Positions 12,601 to 25,513 of a stretch of 64,000 nucleotides of DNA are shown piece after piece. Origin of the DNA: Dipylidium caninum (lineage: Eukaryota; Platyhelminthes; Cestoda; Cyclophyllidea; Dipylidiidae). Within the stretch, counting starts at the first letter, position 1. Each line of letters starts with the position of its first letter. Position numbers and translations under genes: made by a program. The notes below the pieces were generated by a model, which saw only the letters and a list, made by a program, of their open reading frames with translations, had not been told where the DNA came from and ran no database searches. The stretch covers positions 62,001-126,000 of the forward strand of contig QEYB01000921.1 in assembly GCA_017562135.1 (NCBI GenBank), read 5' to 3'.

Positions 12601-15600
12601 ATGCCGCCACCGGGGCGTTTCTGGCGTCAAATGAGCGATCCACCGGCCGCTGGTCGGTCAGTCTGCCCAGCAACGGAGCAGCCGCGCTCATCATCGCCCA
12701 GCAGGGGACTGTGCTCTATCCGGACCAAGAACTGCTCATCACCGCGGACATCTTCCTCGCCGGTCTGACAACGACAACACGCTACGGGGAAGAAGAGGGC
12801 GAGTCGAGCAATGACAACGAGGAGGAGGCAGTTGATACGCGCGGATTGCCGAACCCTGGACTTGTCGCCAATGTGTCCACTGCTGTCGGAGACCCGAACG
12901 AAGGGAATAATGTCGCAGGCCTCACCTACGACGTCGTCTACAAGCCCCAGTTGAGGATTAACGCAGGAGCTGCTCTGCCAGCCCTCGTCGACGAGCGGAA
13001 GGAGCCGCCGCATCTGACGGGTAAGCGCCGTAGCAGCCTCCGTCCCATTCCACCCCTGCCACCGTTAGGTAGGCGGGCGAACCGAATCCCTCCTGTTCGA
13101 AACGCTCTAAAGTCGGGTGCCAAGGTGTTTGATGACGCAGGAATTCAAACATCTAAACACCTACGTTACGTTACATGGTTTGGGCGGGGAATGACGGCAG
13201 CCGCGAACCGAATAACTGGGGACGCCATTTGGCACTGCGTATACGTGCCATTAATGAATGTCAGTGTGAAACTTGAGAGAAGGTCCCGGCGGTCCTTACA
13301 AATGGCATTTAGGCGACAGTCAGTGAACTGCGCCTCCGCGCCTTTGTTAACTCTCGAGGGTTTGGTGTGAAGCTCGTGTGTGTGTGTGTATGAAGACCTC
13401 GAGTGGGAACTAGGCGCGGCCTGCCTGGTGCAAACGGTTAAGGCACTTCTAACGAAATCCAGAAAACCGACTTTCCCCATCGGATGAACTGACGCTGCCT
13501 CGTGTGGGCGCTTTTCCGGCGTCCAGGCTCCCGGCCCACCCGCCTACCGGTCTGGTCGGCAGAAGTTCACCAACGCCTCGGTTTCTCCACGGAAATGCCC
13601 TTTCGCGGCCCATTTCCGGCCTCAATTCCTCTTAATTTGTCACTTGAACCGAGTCCTCCCCCGTCCCCATCCCCCGCCTCCACCCTCACTTGTTCCACCT
13701 TATTTCACTGGAATCCCCCTTCGCCATGCATCGGCGGTTCCTGACAGGGCAACAACTGTGCACCCGACAGATACAAATGAGCGTGCACCGCAGAGAGCGT
13801 CTCCCCTGCCGCCCGGCGTTCGCGAATGACGAGGCCACAAATGGCCATTCCTCGTCGTGGACGTCCGCTCTGCCCCAGCAACTCGGGCGAAGTTCCGTTG
13901 GCCTCCGGCACGAAGCGCTGCGGTGAAGTTGGCACGCCGGGGACTCGCTGCCCTCGCAGCGGCCCCTCTCGCGGAGCGCCACTTTGTCGTGTCTCCTTTT
14001 TTGTTTTACTGTGTGTCTGGGAACTCCGTCGGCTGTTGCACACCGCCGTGTGTCATTTGATGTCTCACTGACTTTTGCTGACTCGCGCGCGAAAGTCGGC
14101 ACATGTGAAACTGGCATTCTTTTCTCTTTCTCTCCGCGCACTCGGCTGCCAGTGCGCCACGAGTCAAGAGGCCGACGGCGGTTGCGTTGAGCCCTCGCTG
14201 AAAACCACCGCAGATCCACGCGGATGCGGATATGTAAACAGAGCAGCAGACCTTCGCCGTAGGCGAGCCGCCGGTACCACCTGCGACCGCCTGTGCGGGC
14301 TTTAAGGTAAACACACTGGGAGACTGGAGCGACGGAGACAGAGCGAGAGAGCGCGAGAGTGAGAGCGAGAGAAAGGCAAAGAGAGGCCGGAGAGACGTGG
14401 GAAAAGGGCATCAGGTCATCAGGGCAGGACAACTCGCCTGTCTGCACCGACGTCTCTGGCAGAAGAGTGGAACTGCGTTAATTTCCTCAAAAACATTCGC
14501 TATGAATGGCGAAAGCCTTCGCGGAGTGGTGGAAAAAACGATCCGCATGACGTCTCCTCCTTCTTTTTCTTCTCTGTTGACTGCGGCGCTCGGCCGCCCC
14601 GAATGGTTGTGGCGTAGACGCGGGGCAAATGGCGATGGGCGACTAGACGGTTTGTGCGCATCTAGCCTTGCGAAGCCATGTCCAGCCACGACGGACGAGG
14701 GTGCAGACAGCATCTTTTTGCCTTGTAGCCGCCACGAAGATCGTGCTGGGGAACGAGGTGGGCCCGCAGTTGGAGCACATCTTCCTGGTGGAGAATTTCG
14801 GTTCAGTGGACCTTCATGACCTCGCCTTCCAGTTGCACATTCCCCTTCGCACGGACGTCGGCGACCACCTGCTCTACCTGACCGACAAGGCTCGACTTCT
14901 TGACCAGATCACTTCTGGTGAGTCGCCCCCCCCCCTGTCCGCACCCACCGTCCAAACCGACCTCGCCGTATCTCGGGCTCGACTGGGCCAGAAGTTCTGT
15001 CGTTTAGCTACTTTAGCGCCGTATTGCACGAAGCCATTTTCGTTTGCGGCACGCACCTTCGGGGAACAGAAGAACTCTCTTTTCGCCTCGCCTACTTCCC
15101 ATCCAACCAAGTTTTTGTGTCGTTTTTCGCGTTATCCATCAACTTTATTGCAATTGGACGTGTTGAGGACATCTCCTTATCCACGAATCCCCAGGATGGA
15201 CGGGGTCCTGTCCTCAGCAACTGTCGTCTGCTTCGTTTTTACGTGTAAGCGAGGAAATCCACTGGTTGGAAAGTGTTGTAGACAGGTTGAACACACTGGG
15301 GCAGCCTGAGGGGATGTTGATGGGCACACAGTCAGTCCGGGCACTAATCTTCCTCCTGTCCGTAACTGGGCGTTCGACCTCTTGACGCGAAGTCCGTCAA
15401 GTGGGGCGGGAGCGCCTGCCTCCGCCGACCGTCCCGCTGTTTCTCTCCCTCGGGACAGAACTGCCACTGAAATTGCCTGACTTTGTGCCTCTCTTCAGAC
15501 TACCGATGGGCCAACACCCTGCCGAGGATGGTGTCCGCCAACGGAAGCGAGGTAGGCGTCTGCGAGATTGACAGCGAACTCGTCAATCCCCTCGACCTCA

Positions 15601-18600
15601 CAATTCGCGAGGCTGCCTCTGCCAGTAAGTCTCTCCTCTCGTACGCCCTGCCCCGCCTCGACTGCCAGTGGGGCGTTTTTTGCCCCCTCGAGGCAGCCGA
15701 GCGGCCCCATGGGCCACACCCGATTCGCAAATGCGGGGCCAGTCAACTCTCGAGGGGATTTTCGCACTCGACTCCCTCGAACCCGACATTCCGCACGCGA
15801 ATCGGAGCCTCGGACCGTGCGAGACGTTGTGACGACGCTGTGCCCCTCGTGGATCCCCAAATGTGTCCGCATTTTGTGGTGGCTCGCAGCCTCCACATGG
15901 TTACTAGGGTCGGGACCTCCAAAAATGTGTGGCTCCCATCCCCTGCACCTTGTAGTTCCTCCGCCCTGGCCACCGAGGCGCAGCCACTCGCCTGTGGGCG
16001 GCACCGCTTCTCCGCGCCGCCCTCGTTGCCCACTTGTGGAGCGTAGCGAGTGCGCGGCAAATTGCGCTCCCGAGGTCGTACACGGTTGGGCTTCTGTTTG
16101 ACCGGCTCTTAACTTCCGGGGAGGAGATTATCCCCTCCGAGACATACTTACATCCTCACGCCTAATTGCAGCCTTTACGCCTCGTGCCGGCGCCGGCGCT
16201 GGCGCCGTCTTCTCTGGGTGGTGAGCTCGTGCAACTAACCCTCTTCGTAAACACTACTTCCCGAATTGTATTCCTCCTGGTTCTTGCTTTATACGGGCCT
16301 TTTCTCCGCACTTTACCATCCGAGCTTACTCGGGTGGAGTAAGGAACCTGTCACGGCCGAGTCTTAACGCTACTGGGGCAGGAAGACGGCCGATTCGGGA
16401 GTGATTCACGTGCAGGAAAGGCGGCGGGGGGCCGAGAGCCCTTGTGCGTCGGTCGGTGGCCGAAGCGGCTGCTCTCGAGTCCACTCCCCGAGTCGGGGCG
16501 GGCCGCTGTCCGAGGCTCGAGCAGGCCTGTGCGGACGAGGGCGACAACGCCTCGCTCCGCCCCACCCCGCCCCGCTGGACGGCTTTGTTCGTGTGACTCA
16601 GCCCGACGGGACCGCGACCAAACAGCTCTCCGTCCGCCCGTCCGCCTGTCATTGTTCTCCCTTCCGCTGGCCAAAGTCTCACCACCAGGCTACATTGTTC
16701 GTCGTTTTGCCGAATTGGATGCATCTGTGATTAAGTGGAAGCGGATTTGTCCCGTCGACCAAAGTCTTAAGAGTCACTTGTCTCCCCTTTTTGAGATTTC
16801 CAGACTTAACAATTTTTACTCGTCTATCCGCTCGCCTTGCTTGCTACTTGCGCCTCCAGCGTCCACCATTTCATCTGTCAACACCAACAGTTTAACACAA
16901 TTTCATTTTCCCAAGCGAGGCTTTGAGCGGCGTCTCATTCGACACTGACGCGTTGTCCGCGGATGTTGCGAAAGCAGGTCCAATGGAGTCACGAACAGCC
17001 CTTGAGGGGAAGGCTGCCAGTCGGAATACCGGACAGTTTTGTTTACCGAATTGCGCGTGCCGAGCCCGAATTTATTAACCCGCCGCCCCCGTGGCAGGCC
17101 TCCCCACCTCCGGTTGACCACGGTGACCACGCCCGTCCAACACTCGGCCCCGCGGCCAGCCGCACGGTTTATTAGGCGTCTGGGCGCTCTCCTCACCCCG
17201 TCGCATTCATCTTGCAGTAGAGACGCAGGGCGTGGGGCGCACAACGAGACACCTCGGGCGGGCCGATTTGCTAGACGACGGCGCGGATAACCGCCTTCCG
17301 CTTTACGCACGAATAGGAGGCGACTACGATGCCGGGGGAAGGGCGGGGCGGAGCGGGGTGGCATAAAATTGGCCAGAACAACATCGTGAAATGATTCATT
17401 AGGAACACTTTTATTTCTGTTCGCGGCAGGGCTGCCGGCCACGGCGACTGTGTGCCTCAAATATGCACGTCCAGTGCACTCCAAGCAACAGCTAAACGTG
17501 AAATGCATCAGCGTTTTCCCCTTCGAAAGAAGTTGGACCCTCGGTCGCCGCTTTCGCCTCCGCCTCCCACGCACGCTCTTGTGGGACGTCAACTGAGTCA
17601 GCGGGGCGTGGGCGGCCGAGAACCGCCCGACTGTGTCTCCGTCCAGCCCCCGCGATGACGAATTGGCCGAGTGGCTGGCATTTGGCCCACCGACTGTTTA
17701 TTCCATCATCAGTAGGGGGTGCGGGCGACATGGTGCGGACACTTTAAATTCTCAGGATCGTGTCTTATTTCACTTCCATTTGTCTCCCTTCCGACAGGCA
17801 GAGGGTGGCGTCGGAGACTCGTTTACGGGAAATAAACTCCCTTACGACATCACATTGGCCTCTTTCCCGCCCCGTCTGTGATGACATTTTTTGTCAGCCC
17901 ATGGCGATGACGCTGATGATGGAGGTGGCTTCATTAACCCCCGTCCAGCGATCACATTGGTCGACAAATCTCGACTCACGTTTGAGGATGACTTGTTTCC
18001 TCTCGGTGGTGGAAGTGGCATTTTCCCCCTAGGACGGTCACTGCTGGTCGACTTTCCCCCCGTGAAAACCCGGCAGATGCACCAATCGCCCCATCTGCCT
18101 TTTTTGCATTCGACGGGTTCATTGCGTTTGCAAAAGACGGCGAGAAGGCAGCAGGCGCCAAGCTGCTCAGACAAGGCGACGCTTGTCGTTCTCGTGGCCC
18201 TCTCACCGGCGCGTGGGGTCAGGAGAGCGTCCGCACCGCGCGGACCGCGGTCCGTGAGCCGCGTTGGCGCGTCTCCGGTGCCCAGCTCACCGCCCATGTC
18301 CTCTCCGCCACCCGGATGTTTTCGGCCGCTGGCGCTCGTTAATATGTAAACGCATCTCTTACTGTAGAGCCTTCATACCCGGGGACAAAGAACGAGGCTT
18401 CGAAGATCGGCAGACGAAGAGACCGGAGCTCCAACCTTGGACCGAGTGGCCTTCACCAGTCCCTTCGGCGACAACCGCGTGGACGTCTACTTTAAGCGGT
18501 CGGGCCAACGGCAGACGACCATCTCGTGCACCCCTGCGGATTCGCGCCCCTCCGATCCTCGTCGCTTCGACCTCGATTTCGAGGTGGTCTGCGCCAGAGT

Positions 18601-19385
18601 CATCTGTCGGTTGCCCAGACTGCCGCGGGCCGACACGGTGCGCGTGAGTGTGACCGGATGGCTGTGGACTCCCACCTTCTTTAAGCACCAAATTCCAGAC
18701 GTCAAGTTTGTGAGCAGACTAAGTCTGCTGGACTGGGGTGTGTCGCCTCAAATCCTCCTCGCGTATCCGTCTGCCCGTCTGGACTTCCCCGACGAGCCGC
18801 CCACTTATGAGATGCCACAGACGGTGGTGTTTCGCGGTGTCACCGGGAAGTACCTCAAGCGGATCCCTCTCTGGCCGATCATCGTGGGCGTTATGCTCGG
18901 CACCATCCTCCTCTTCAGCCTGATCGCCATCCTCTACGGTTGTGGCTTCTTCCGTCGACGGCGGAGGACGAAGGAGGCCAAGCGGAAATCAATGATGGCA
19001 GCAGCTGCCGCGAGGGGCAAACCGTCCGTCTACGCACCCGACGACCATTCAACGACGCGTTTGTTGGACAATGAGGTGGATAGAAAGGGCACCTCATCAA
19101 AGGGAAGCAATAAAAACAACCACACAGCCAAGCCATTAAGTGCCGAAAAGTCTGAACAGCTCCAATCGCCCGGACCGCGTCCGTCGTCGTCCTCTCTCTC
19201 CGCCAGGAGGCGATGTGCAGAGGCCAGGGGAAGTTGCTCAAACCGACGAAAAGAAGAACGAGGGACACAGCTCTCGCGACCCCTCGCCGTCGTCGAGTTC
19301 GGGCCTCCCCGACTGGCTCATGAGCGAGATAAAGGAGAACGATGCTAAGAGTAAAAAGTCCAAAGCCTCAAAGAGCGATTCCTAA
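9650..19385 (+). CDS. Integrin alpha subunit (no I-domain type)
   Basis: This is a type I membrane receptor chain that pairs with integrin beta to bind extracellular matrix. Exons inferred: 9650-10957, 11685-13020, 14729-14917, 15499-15624, 17898-18061 (donor tentative) and 18368 onward. The product is about 1,360 residues. Features in order: a hydrophobic signal peptide (residues 1-23); FG-GAP propeller blades, one with a calcium loop D394-V-D396-G-D398-G-I-N-D402, and a last blade split by intron 1 with D456-V-D458-A-D460-G; thigh/calf regions; a furin-like site RLRR|S at 18395-18406 that would give heavy and light chains; the light-chain motif VCARVICRLPRL and GWLWTPTFF, as in integrin alpha-V; a transmembrane helix near 18870-18945; and GCGFFRRRRR, equivalent to GFFKR. 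No MIDAS-bearing I domain is visible. The start could also be the ATG at 9665. The C-terminus has two readings (see findings). Extra exons between 15625 and 17897 cannot be excluded. Confidence 0.9.
10958..11684 (+). other. Integrin intron 1
   Basis: The intron splits the last propeller blade (KPLQ | ILEAPSNLTGFG) in phase 0. Its donor is CAG|GTGAGT and its acceptor TTACAG. Open frames inside it on both strands match nothing. Confidence 0.85.
13021..14728 (+). other. Integrin intron 2, GC-rich
   Basis: The donor GTAAGC follows a phase-1 exon end, and the acceptor is CCTTGTAG. It holds a purine-rich GA tract at about 14331-14395 (GAGCGAGAGAGCGCGAGAG and similar) and a short GT run near 13376-13390. 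The 253-codon frame at 13686-14447 on the minus strand has no protein-like motif. Confidence 0.75.
15625..17897 (+). other. Integrin intron 4, GC-rich, gene model uncertain
   Basis: The flanking exons join in phase (A|CC, phase 1), which supports a single 2.3-kb intron. An additional small exon cannot be excluded. Open frames on both strands at 15483-16101 and 16326-16724 overlap one another and lack motifs. They reflect high GC content. Confidence 0.55.
18062..18367 (+). other. Integrin intron 5 (donor tentative)
   Basis: The acceptor ACTGTAG at 18361-18367 is firm because the frame after it reads straight into the furin site and light chain. Two phase-0 donors are possible: GTGAAA at 18062 or GTCGAC at 18047. 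They differ by five codons. Confidence 0.55.
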
Positions 19386-20795
19386 TCACTGCTGCCGTGG
19401 TTTTGCAACACGCCCGTCGAATCCCGAACCTCTGCTTACATCTCCCTGCCTCCTTGCGTAGTGGCGCTCCTGTCACCGAGACTGAAGCGCCCAAGCCAAT
19501 CGTTCTACTTTTTTTTACAAAATTTGAAACTCCATGTCACTCCTTGCCTTGTTTCCTGGTGCGGTTGCACGGCCACGGCACGTGCCCCACGAACCTCGGC
19601 TGCTATTTCTGGCGCCGACAGCGCGCGTCGTTCGGGGCGTTGCTGTTTCGGGCGAGGACGGGCGCGCGGAATCTTCCTCCCTGCCTCTTATGGGCCTCCG
19701 TGAAGAGCGTCTCCGAGCTCACGAAGCTTTCGTGGCGCAACTGACTGAGGCCAATCAGAAACGGAAGCCAGTGGGGGACGATGGCAGCAGCTTTGAGGCT
19801 GCACGACCCAAACACTCGGGCGGAGACGCCGAGCGGGACACGGCGAAAAGACGCTAAAAGGATTTCGATCAGATAGATGGTCGTCGAGCAGCGTCGTTAT
19901 GACCAAAATTCCTCAGAGGCATTCGAAAGGCCCGAAAACAACGCCTTCCCGAAGTGCGTTGTCCTGCTGTCCTTGATCGTCTTGGGATTCTGCTTCCTTC
20001 CGCTGGGATGAGGGTGATAGCTCGTTCCCGTGGAAGAAGAACAGTTGACCGCTGAAGTGAAGCGGCCCAGATGGCCTGCGGTGCGAGTCGGCGGTCTCGG
20101 GTCCACCATAGCATCAATTAGCCACTCTCGCACTGCCTTCGGAGCCCGGCTCTGCAGTGGGCGGCCGTGCAGAGAGCATCGGAGTCCACTTCACGAGAAG
20201 GCGGAGTGTCAGGCGCAGCGCCTTTTCCGCCATGTCAGGTGGCGTCGCCCCGAGGCTTGTTTCTGTGTCCTGCCGGAACTTCTCCGCGCTGGAGTTGCGT
20301 CCTCCTCCGGCCGTTCGTGAAGCGTCACGATCCAAGACGGAAATCTCGGAGCACACATTTTATTCGAAGACTAGGTTTCCCAACTCCGCTGCCCGTGGCA
20401 GAGTCCCCGTCTTCTTTCCCAAGGCCATCCACCGTTGCATTTGCGCTTCAGTCGAGGGGTGGGTGTGAGCGAGCCGCAATTCGTTCACCACGCAGACCGT
20501 CCAGCCGAATTGCAACCCTGTGCGTCAAGGCGGCCACGCTGAGGCGGGACGGAGGCGCAAGGAGGCGGCGGTTAAGCCCACGAGTGTTTGTGATTACCGC
20601 GGGGCTCTGGTTCCGCCATTTGTTTCACGCTGTGCCGGTCACCCGCCTGGTGCTCTCCTCCTCCTCCAGAGTCCTCCTCGAGAACGCAGCACTGTTGAAT
20701 TTGGGCCGCGAGAAAGGGGAGGAGACGGTCGCTCTCATCCCCATTTTCGTCATTTGTCGCCCCACGCACTGGCTTCTCGTTTGGTGTGGAAGATC

Positions 20796-20821
20796 AGGAG
20801 GAGGAGGAGGAGGAGGAGGAG
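20796..20821. repeat. (AGG)n microsatellite
   Basis: About 26 nt of uninterrupted AGG repeats lie in intergenic sequence. Confidence 0.95.
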
Positions 20822-23800
20822 CGAAACGAAATTTGCATATCCATGTTGACTCGTCACTCTCGTATGCGTCCAATCTTAGCCAGCACTCTCTGATGCGTAG
20901 CGATGCAAGTCGGTGGAACCCAGCGCGTGTTAATCCTAGAGATGGGCTCCGTTTCAGAAGTGGCAGCCTTTCAAATCTGCTCCAACACGGCGAAGTGACG
21001 TCAGCGGTTGTGTCCCGAAAGAATGAAAGGAGGAGCCTCGCGCAGGCGATGCGGGGTACCGTCCAAGTGTCCCCCTTTCAACCGCGGAGCGACATCCCGC
21101 CCGTCGACGGACAAGTGGCAGATGCTCGGCGTCGCCCTCGAACCTTGAAATTGTGGCGTTGGCTGTGGGCCAAGCGGCGGATGTTGCCAGTGCGAGCGTT
21201 GCACAGCAGAAATTCAGTCAATCTCCCATTTTCTTGAGGATGCCCACCTGGACTGCGGACAGAAGTTAGTAAAGGTGAAGATTTCTTCCCCCAAACCATC
21301 ACACTCGACCCAGAGGATGTCCGCCAACGGCGCGTACTCCGGGCCCCGCGTCAGACGGCCGACGGTCCCCTCGCGTGCTCGTCGACTCGGGCGAACATGT
21401 GGCAGACCTGACTGTCGCCCCGTTCGCCTGTTTGTTCGACGCGCTTTCGCACTGAGTGAGAGGCCCACGTTTGATGTGTGTGATGCACTTGACCCAGGCG
21501 CTGGCTTTGTTGATCTCCGCGGCCGGCTGTACTTGGGCGGGCAGAATTCTGTCAGAATCTGCTATAAAGAGGAAGCTTTTATTCAGGGCGAAGATAGGCA
21601 AGGCGATGGTTGCCGTAACCGCTGACAGCGGACCTACACGAGTCTTTCAGCGCGGTGTTTACAAGCTTACATGGACCGATGAATTATACAGAAACTTGGG
21701 GGGAAAAGTGTGTCTCGGCGGGACGAGAACACTTGGGGACTTAATGTCGCTCCGAGGGGAAAAGATCACCGAGCGCCTCGGGGAATACGCATCGCCTTGA
21801 ATTGCGCACATATGCGCATTAATTAGCGGAGGAGACGTGGAAATGGCCCCACCGCCCATGCCGCCCCCTCGCGCGCCTTGGCGGCGGGAAATGCCGCCTC
21901 GCACCGCCCCACCAGGCCGGCGGGATGCAGTGCGAGGAGCATTTGAGCTGCCTCAGCGCCGCGGTGTGACGCGACCGCATCCACTGCCGGGCGGGGAGAG
22001 AGAGAAAGCGATCGGGGTCGAGGGAAGGATGCCGAGGGGTCGTCCGGCCGGCAACCCTCGGCGTTGCCAGGGCCAGCTGAGAGGACGACGAGTCTCCAGC
22101 GGCTGGGGAAAGGAAACAGGCCGCTAACATTAGGAAGCGCGCACGTGTTGCATTCGTGTCGGTGGACCTGTTTTTACGTGGAGTCCAACGCGCCGCCGAA
22201 CTCCCACAGCTAAGTGGATTTTTCGCTAAGCATCAGGCGAGTAAACCCGTTTCGAGGCGATTCTCGGGACACGGTTCACGAAACCGCCCAGGGATGCCCT
22301 GATACACGCGGTCAAAGAACTTCGTGCTCAGTATTCTGTTCACAAAGGCTTTAGTGATAGTGACAACGAGGCTGAGGAGAGCGTCTTGGCGTTAATTTCC
22401 GACGAGAGAGCATTTGTTAACAATGGAGAAGAGCGAAGCAAAGTACTCGGCAAGGCATGGAGCTGTGTAGCGTCCTCGGCGGCCGCGACGCCTGACTCCC
22501 GCCTCGTCGTGGAGCCTTCAGCTGATGGCACGCGGACGGAGCGCCGTGCGATTTTGCCTGCAATCAATCGGGTTGGCCGGCGGAAGTCAGGTCAAAAATC
22601 GCTTCGCCGGGACCGATTCGAGCAGGACGCTGGCCAGCGCAAGTCCGACCCACCGACGTGGTGGAGGAGAAGATGTTCAATGAGGGCAGTTCAGCTTGCG
22701 TGCTATTCGCAGCCGGCAGGAAAGTCCGCGGAGAAGTGGAACACTGGGTGAGGAGGGCCTCGTTGCCACCCGTCTCGCCGTGATTACCGTGTGTCTGGCA
22801 GACACGATTCCGCCCCAAATGAGAACCACGACATGCGGTCGGCGGGGGGTGGAGGGGCGGCGAAGGCGCTTAGCCACATTTCGAGGTGTTAACGTGTGGG
22901 GACTTCGCTCAGGTCGCCTCCGTGTTGACGCAGACAGACACCGTGCACTGGCGACTTCGTGTCTCAAGGACCCAGTTTTAGCCACGCCAGACTCAGACGG
23001 AGGCCGTGCGCCCAACCTCCGGACCCTGCTTCACGCGAAGTCCTGTTTATGCGTAAGGTCCGCTGCTCATTCTCGTTAAGGACAACCTCCGAGAACACCT
23101 TTGGTCGAGCGTGGGATGGGGTGTTTTAACCACTTTGAAAGTCTGGGTCAGACGAGAACGGGACTGTCGCCCACTTATTCACTCCCATCGCCGGAAGACG
23201 TTCGACATTCCGGGACGCGGAGGCTTTTTCCCCTTTGGACGACGGTTTAAGTTGAGCGGAGCAGGACGTTGCTCGCCGCCTCTTACAACTGGTCCCCACA
23301 AGAGGCGCACAACCACAGCGGCGGTGCGACCCGACGGCAGTAACGGGGACGGAGCAGTTCGGAGCGCATTCCGCACTTTGGAAAGCTCTCCCGTGAGTCG
23401 CCATCCACCGGGGCCGACGGAGACTTTCCACCAAGGCACCTGCGAAACCCGCCTCCCCTTGCATCGAAAACCTGCTCTTCTTATTCGCCGGGTGCCCTGT
23501 AATGCCTGTGAAATTCGCTGAATCAAAACCATCTACTTACATTCTATGAATACGCAACGCGTAGTTGCTCCTTCGCGTGAAGTTTTCCGAGAGGAGTGCA
23601 GAACTGTGAGACCCCCGGCATGGTCGCAATGAGGGACATTGCCGTGGGTCCCGGAAGTCAGGAGACGACGGGAACATGCGCATCAACCCGCTGTCACGGC
23701 TAATTATCGTCGTCATCTGCCTCGGGAGGAATGAACACAGTGGACAGACACCGGTTTAGGTTGGAGAGAGCGAGGACTGCGAACGTGGGTTCACTCGCGC

Positions 23801-25490
23801 CAACGGACCACGAACTCCCTCTGTCCAAAGCGGCCGTTTGCATAAGTTCCAAGGTCGAGAGGTGACCTTGCTGGGGGAGAATGCGCAGTCCTCTGTGTGG
23901 GGAGAGACCACTTGCCCGATTAGCCTAATTTGGAGGATTTTGATTATAAAATTTCGACTTTAAGACTTCTCAGTCTGTAAGAGAGCCGGTGGTTCGCCTT
24001 AAGCCTCAAGTCTTCGAGTTGGATGAGGCGGAGGACGGTGTGGACGCGGGTGGAAGCAGCGTCTCAGGGGGGAATCTCGTGGCTTGCGGTCGCCGTGTGG
24101 CCGGGTTGCCGCATCGGGGGCGGGCGAGGGCGTCCCACGCCTCAGGTCATCCGCTCTGACACCGGTCGCGGTTCTCGTCCGGTCGGCAAGATTCCTGATG
24201 TTTTTGGTGAAGTGCGCGCCTTTTAATTGCCTGCGGTTGTCAGTACTGAGTTACCCTAAGCTGACGAAAAGTGTGGTCCAACCCTCACGCGTGGAGCATG
24301 GTCCATGAAGCATTCTGGCGCGCAGACGTCTACTTCGCCCTCATCGCCACGCGGGGGTAGGCAGCCGCCCCGTTGATGGTGGAAAACGCTGCCCGAGAAG
24401 TGAGTAAGTACGACTGGAGTCTCAGTGGGCAGGCATGGCCCCTTCTCATCTCTGCTCTTCGAGGTTTTTGCCTGTTTAAGTATTACAAGAATGTCCACGA
24501 GCCGGAGACGCGGACGCTCTAGCAACAGCACTCGCGGCGAGAGCCGAGCCCGACTCCCAATCACCCGCTGCTGCGCCACCCCCGCACTGTGGAGCGAGCG
24601 TCCAGCACTTAACCGCAGAAGCCTCCTCTGGACGCCGGACATTGGCGCCAGTCCCCCCTCCCCCCCGCCCGTCGTGGGGGGAGCGCGTCAAGCGCTTGTC
24701 TGGCCCCCCATCGCCCTCCTCTCCGCCTTCGCCCCGTCATTCTCCAGTCACTGGCTCAATTCCTCCGCGCATACTGATGGTGTGTGTTTTTGTATCAACT
24801 TTTTTGATTGCTTCATTAATTAGTGTCTGCGTTGATGTAAGTGCCAAAAATGCTAATTTGTGGAAGAGCCGTGCAGGACAGATCGCGCGGAGAACAATGA
24901 TGACATAGCAAAATCACTCGCCTATTTCGTCATGCTGGGGTTGCATCAACAAATTCGTCTTTTATTGTCAACAGGCAGCGTTGGGAGGGCGTCACAGCGC
25001 AACCAGACGACGTCTTCCCTCCCCTTCGCCCCCCGGGACGCGCTGCCTCCAAACGCCCTCCGGGTGGCGGCGAGCGGTTGTCTCGTGTTTCCCCGAAACT
25101 GGCCACTTTGTAGGGGGGTCCGCTTCCACTCCCACCCTTCCGCAGCTGGCTCAACTCGCCTCGAACGGCCACAGCGGACACCGGGGAGCGTCCTTCCGAC
25201 CACTTTCGACGTAACCACTGCACTAACGGCGTCTCTCCACCCAGTCATTTCCACAATCATCCCCACCGAGAATACTTCACTCTCGACAGAGACGGAATTG
25301 GAGAGGGCAGTTTTGTTGACGTTTGGCTTAGCTGTCAGACTGTCGCATTTGTGATATGCAGTGTCACACAACTCTTAACTTAGCGGTAACATCTCTGCAA
25401 AATTTCATCATTCCTGCCTTAAGCGAGACGAAAGTGAGGTGCATTTTGCCGACAGGAAGTGTGATAACCAGGTAGCGGTGGAGAATCTCA

Positions 25491-25513
25491 TCCTCCTCCT
25501 CCTCCTCCTCCTC
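25491..25513. repeat. (TCC)n microsatellite
   Basis: About 23 nt of uninterrupted TCC repeats, the complementary motif class to the AGG tract at 20796. Confidence 0.93.

Noticed and set aside
13415..13475. tRNA-like sequence (TGGTGCAAACGGTTAAGG)
   Set aside because: It resembles an A box, but no B box (GGTTCGA) follows and no cloverleaf could be built.
20167..21237. 356-codon open frame as a gene
   Set aside because: The region is GC-rich, other frames are open on both strands at the same place, and the translation is Arg/Pro/Ser-rich without any motif or splice context.
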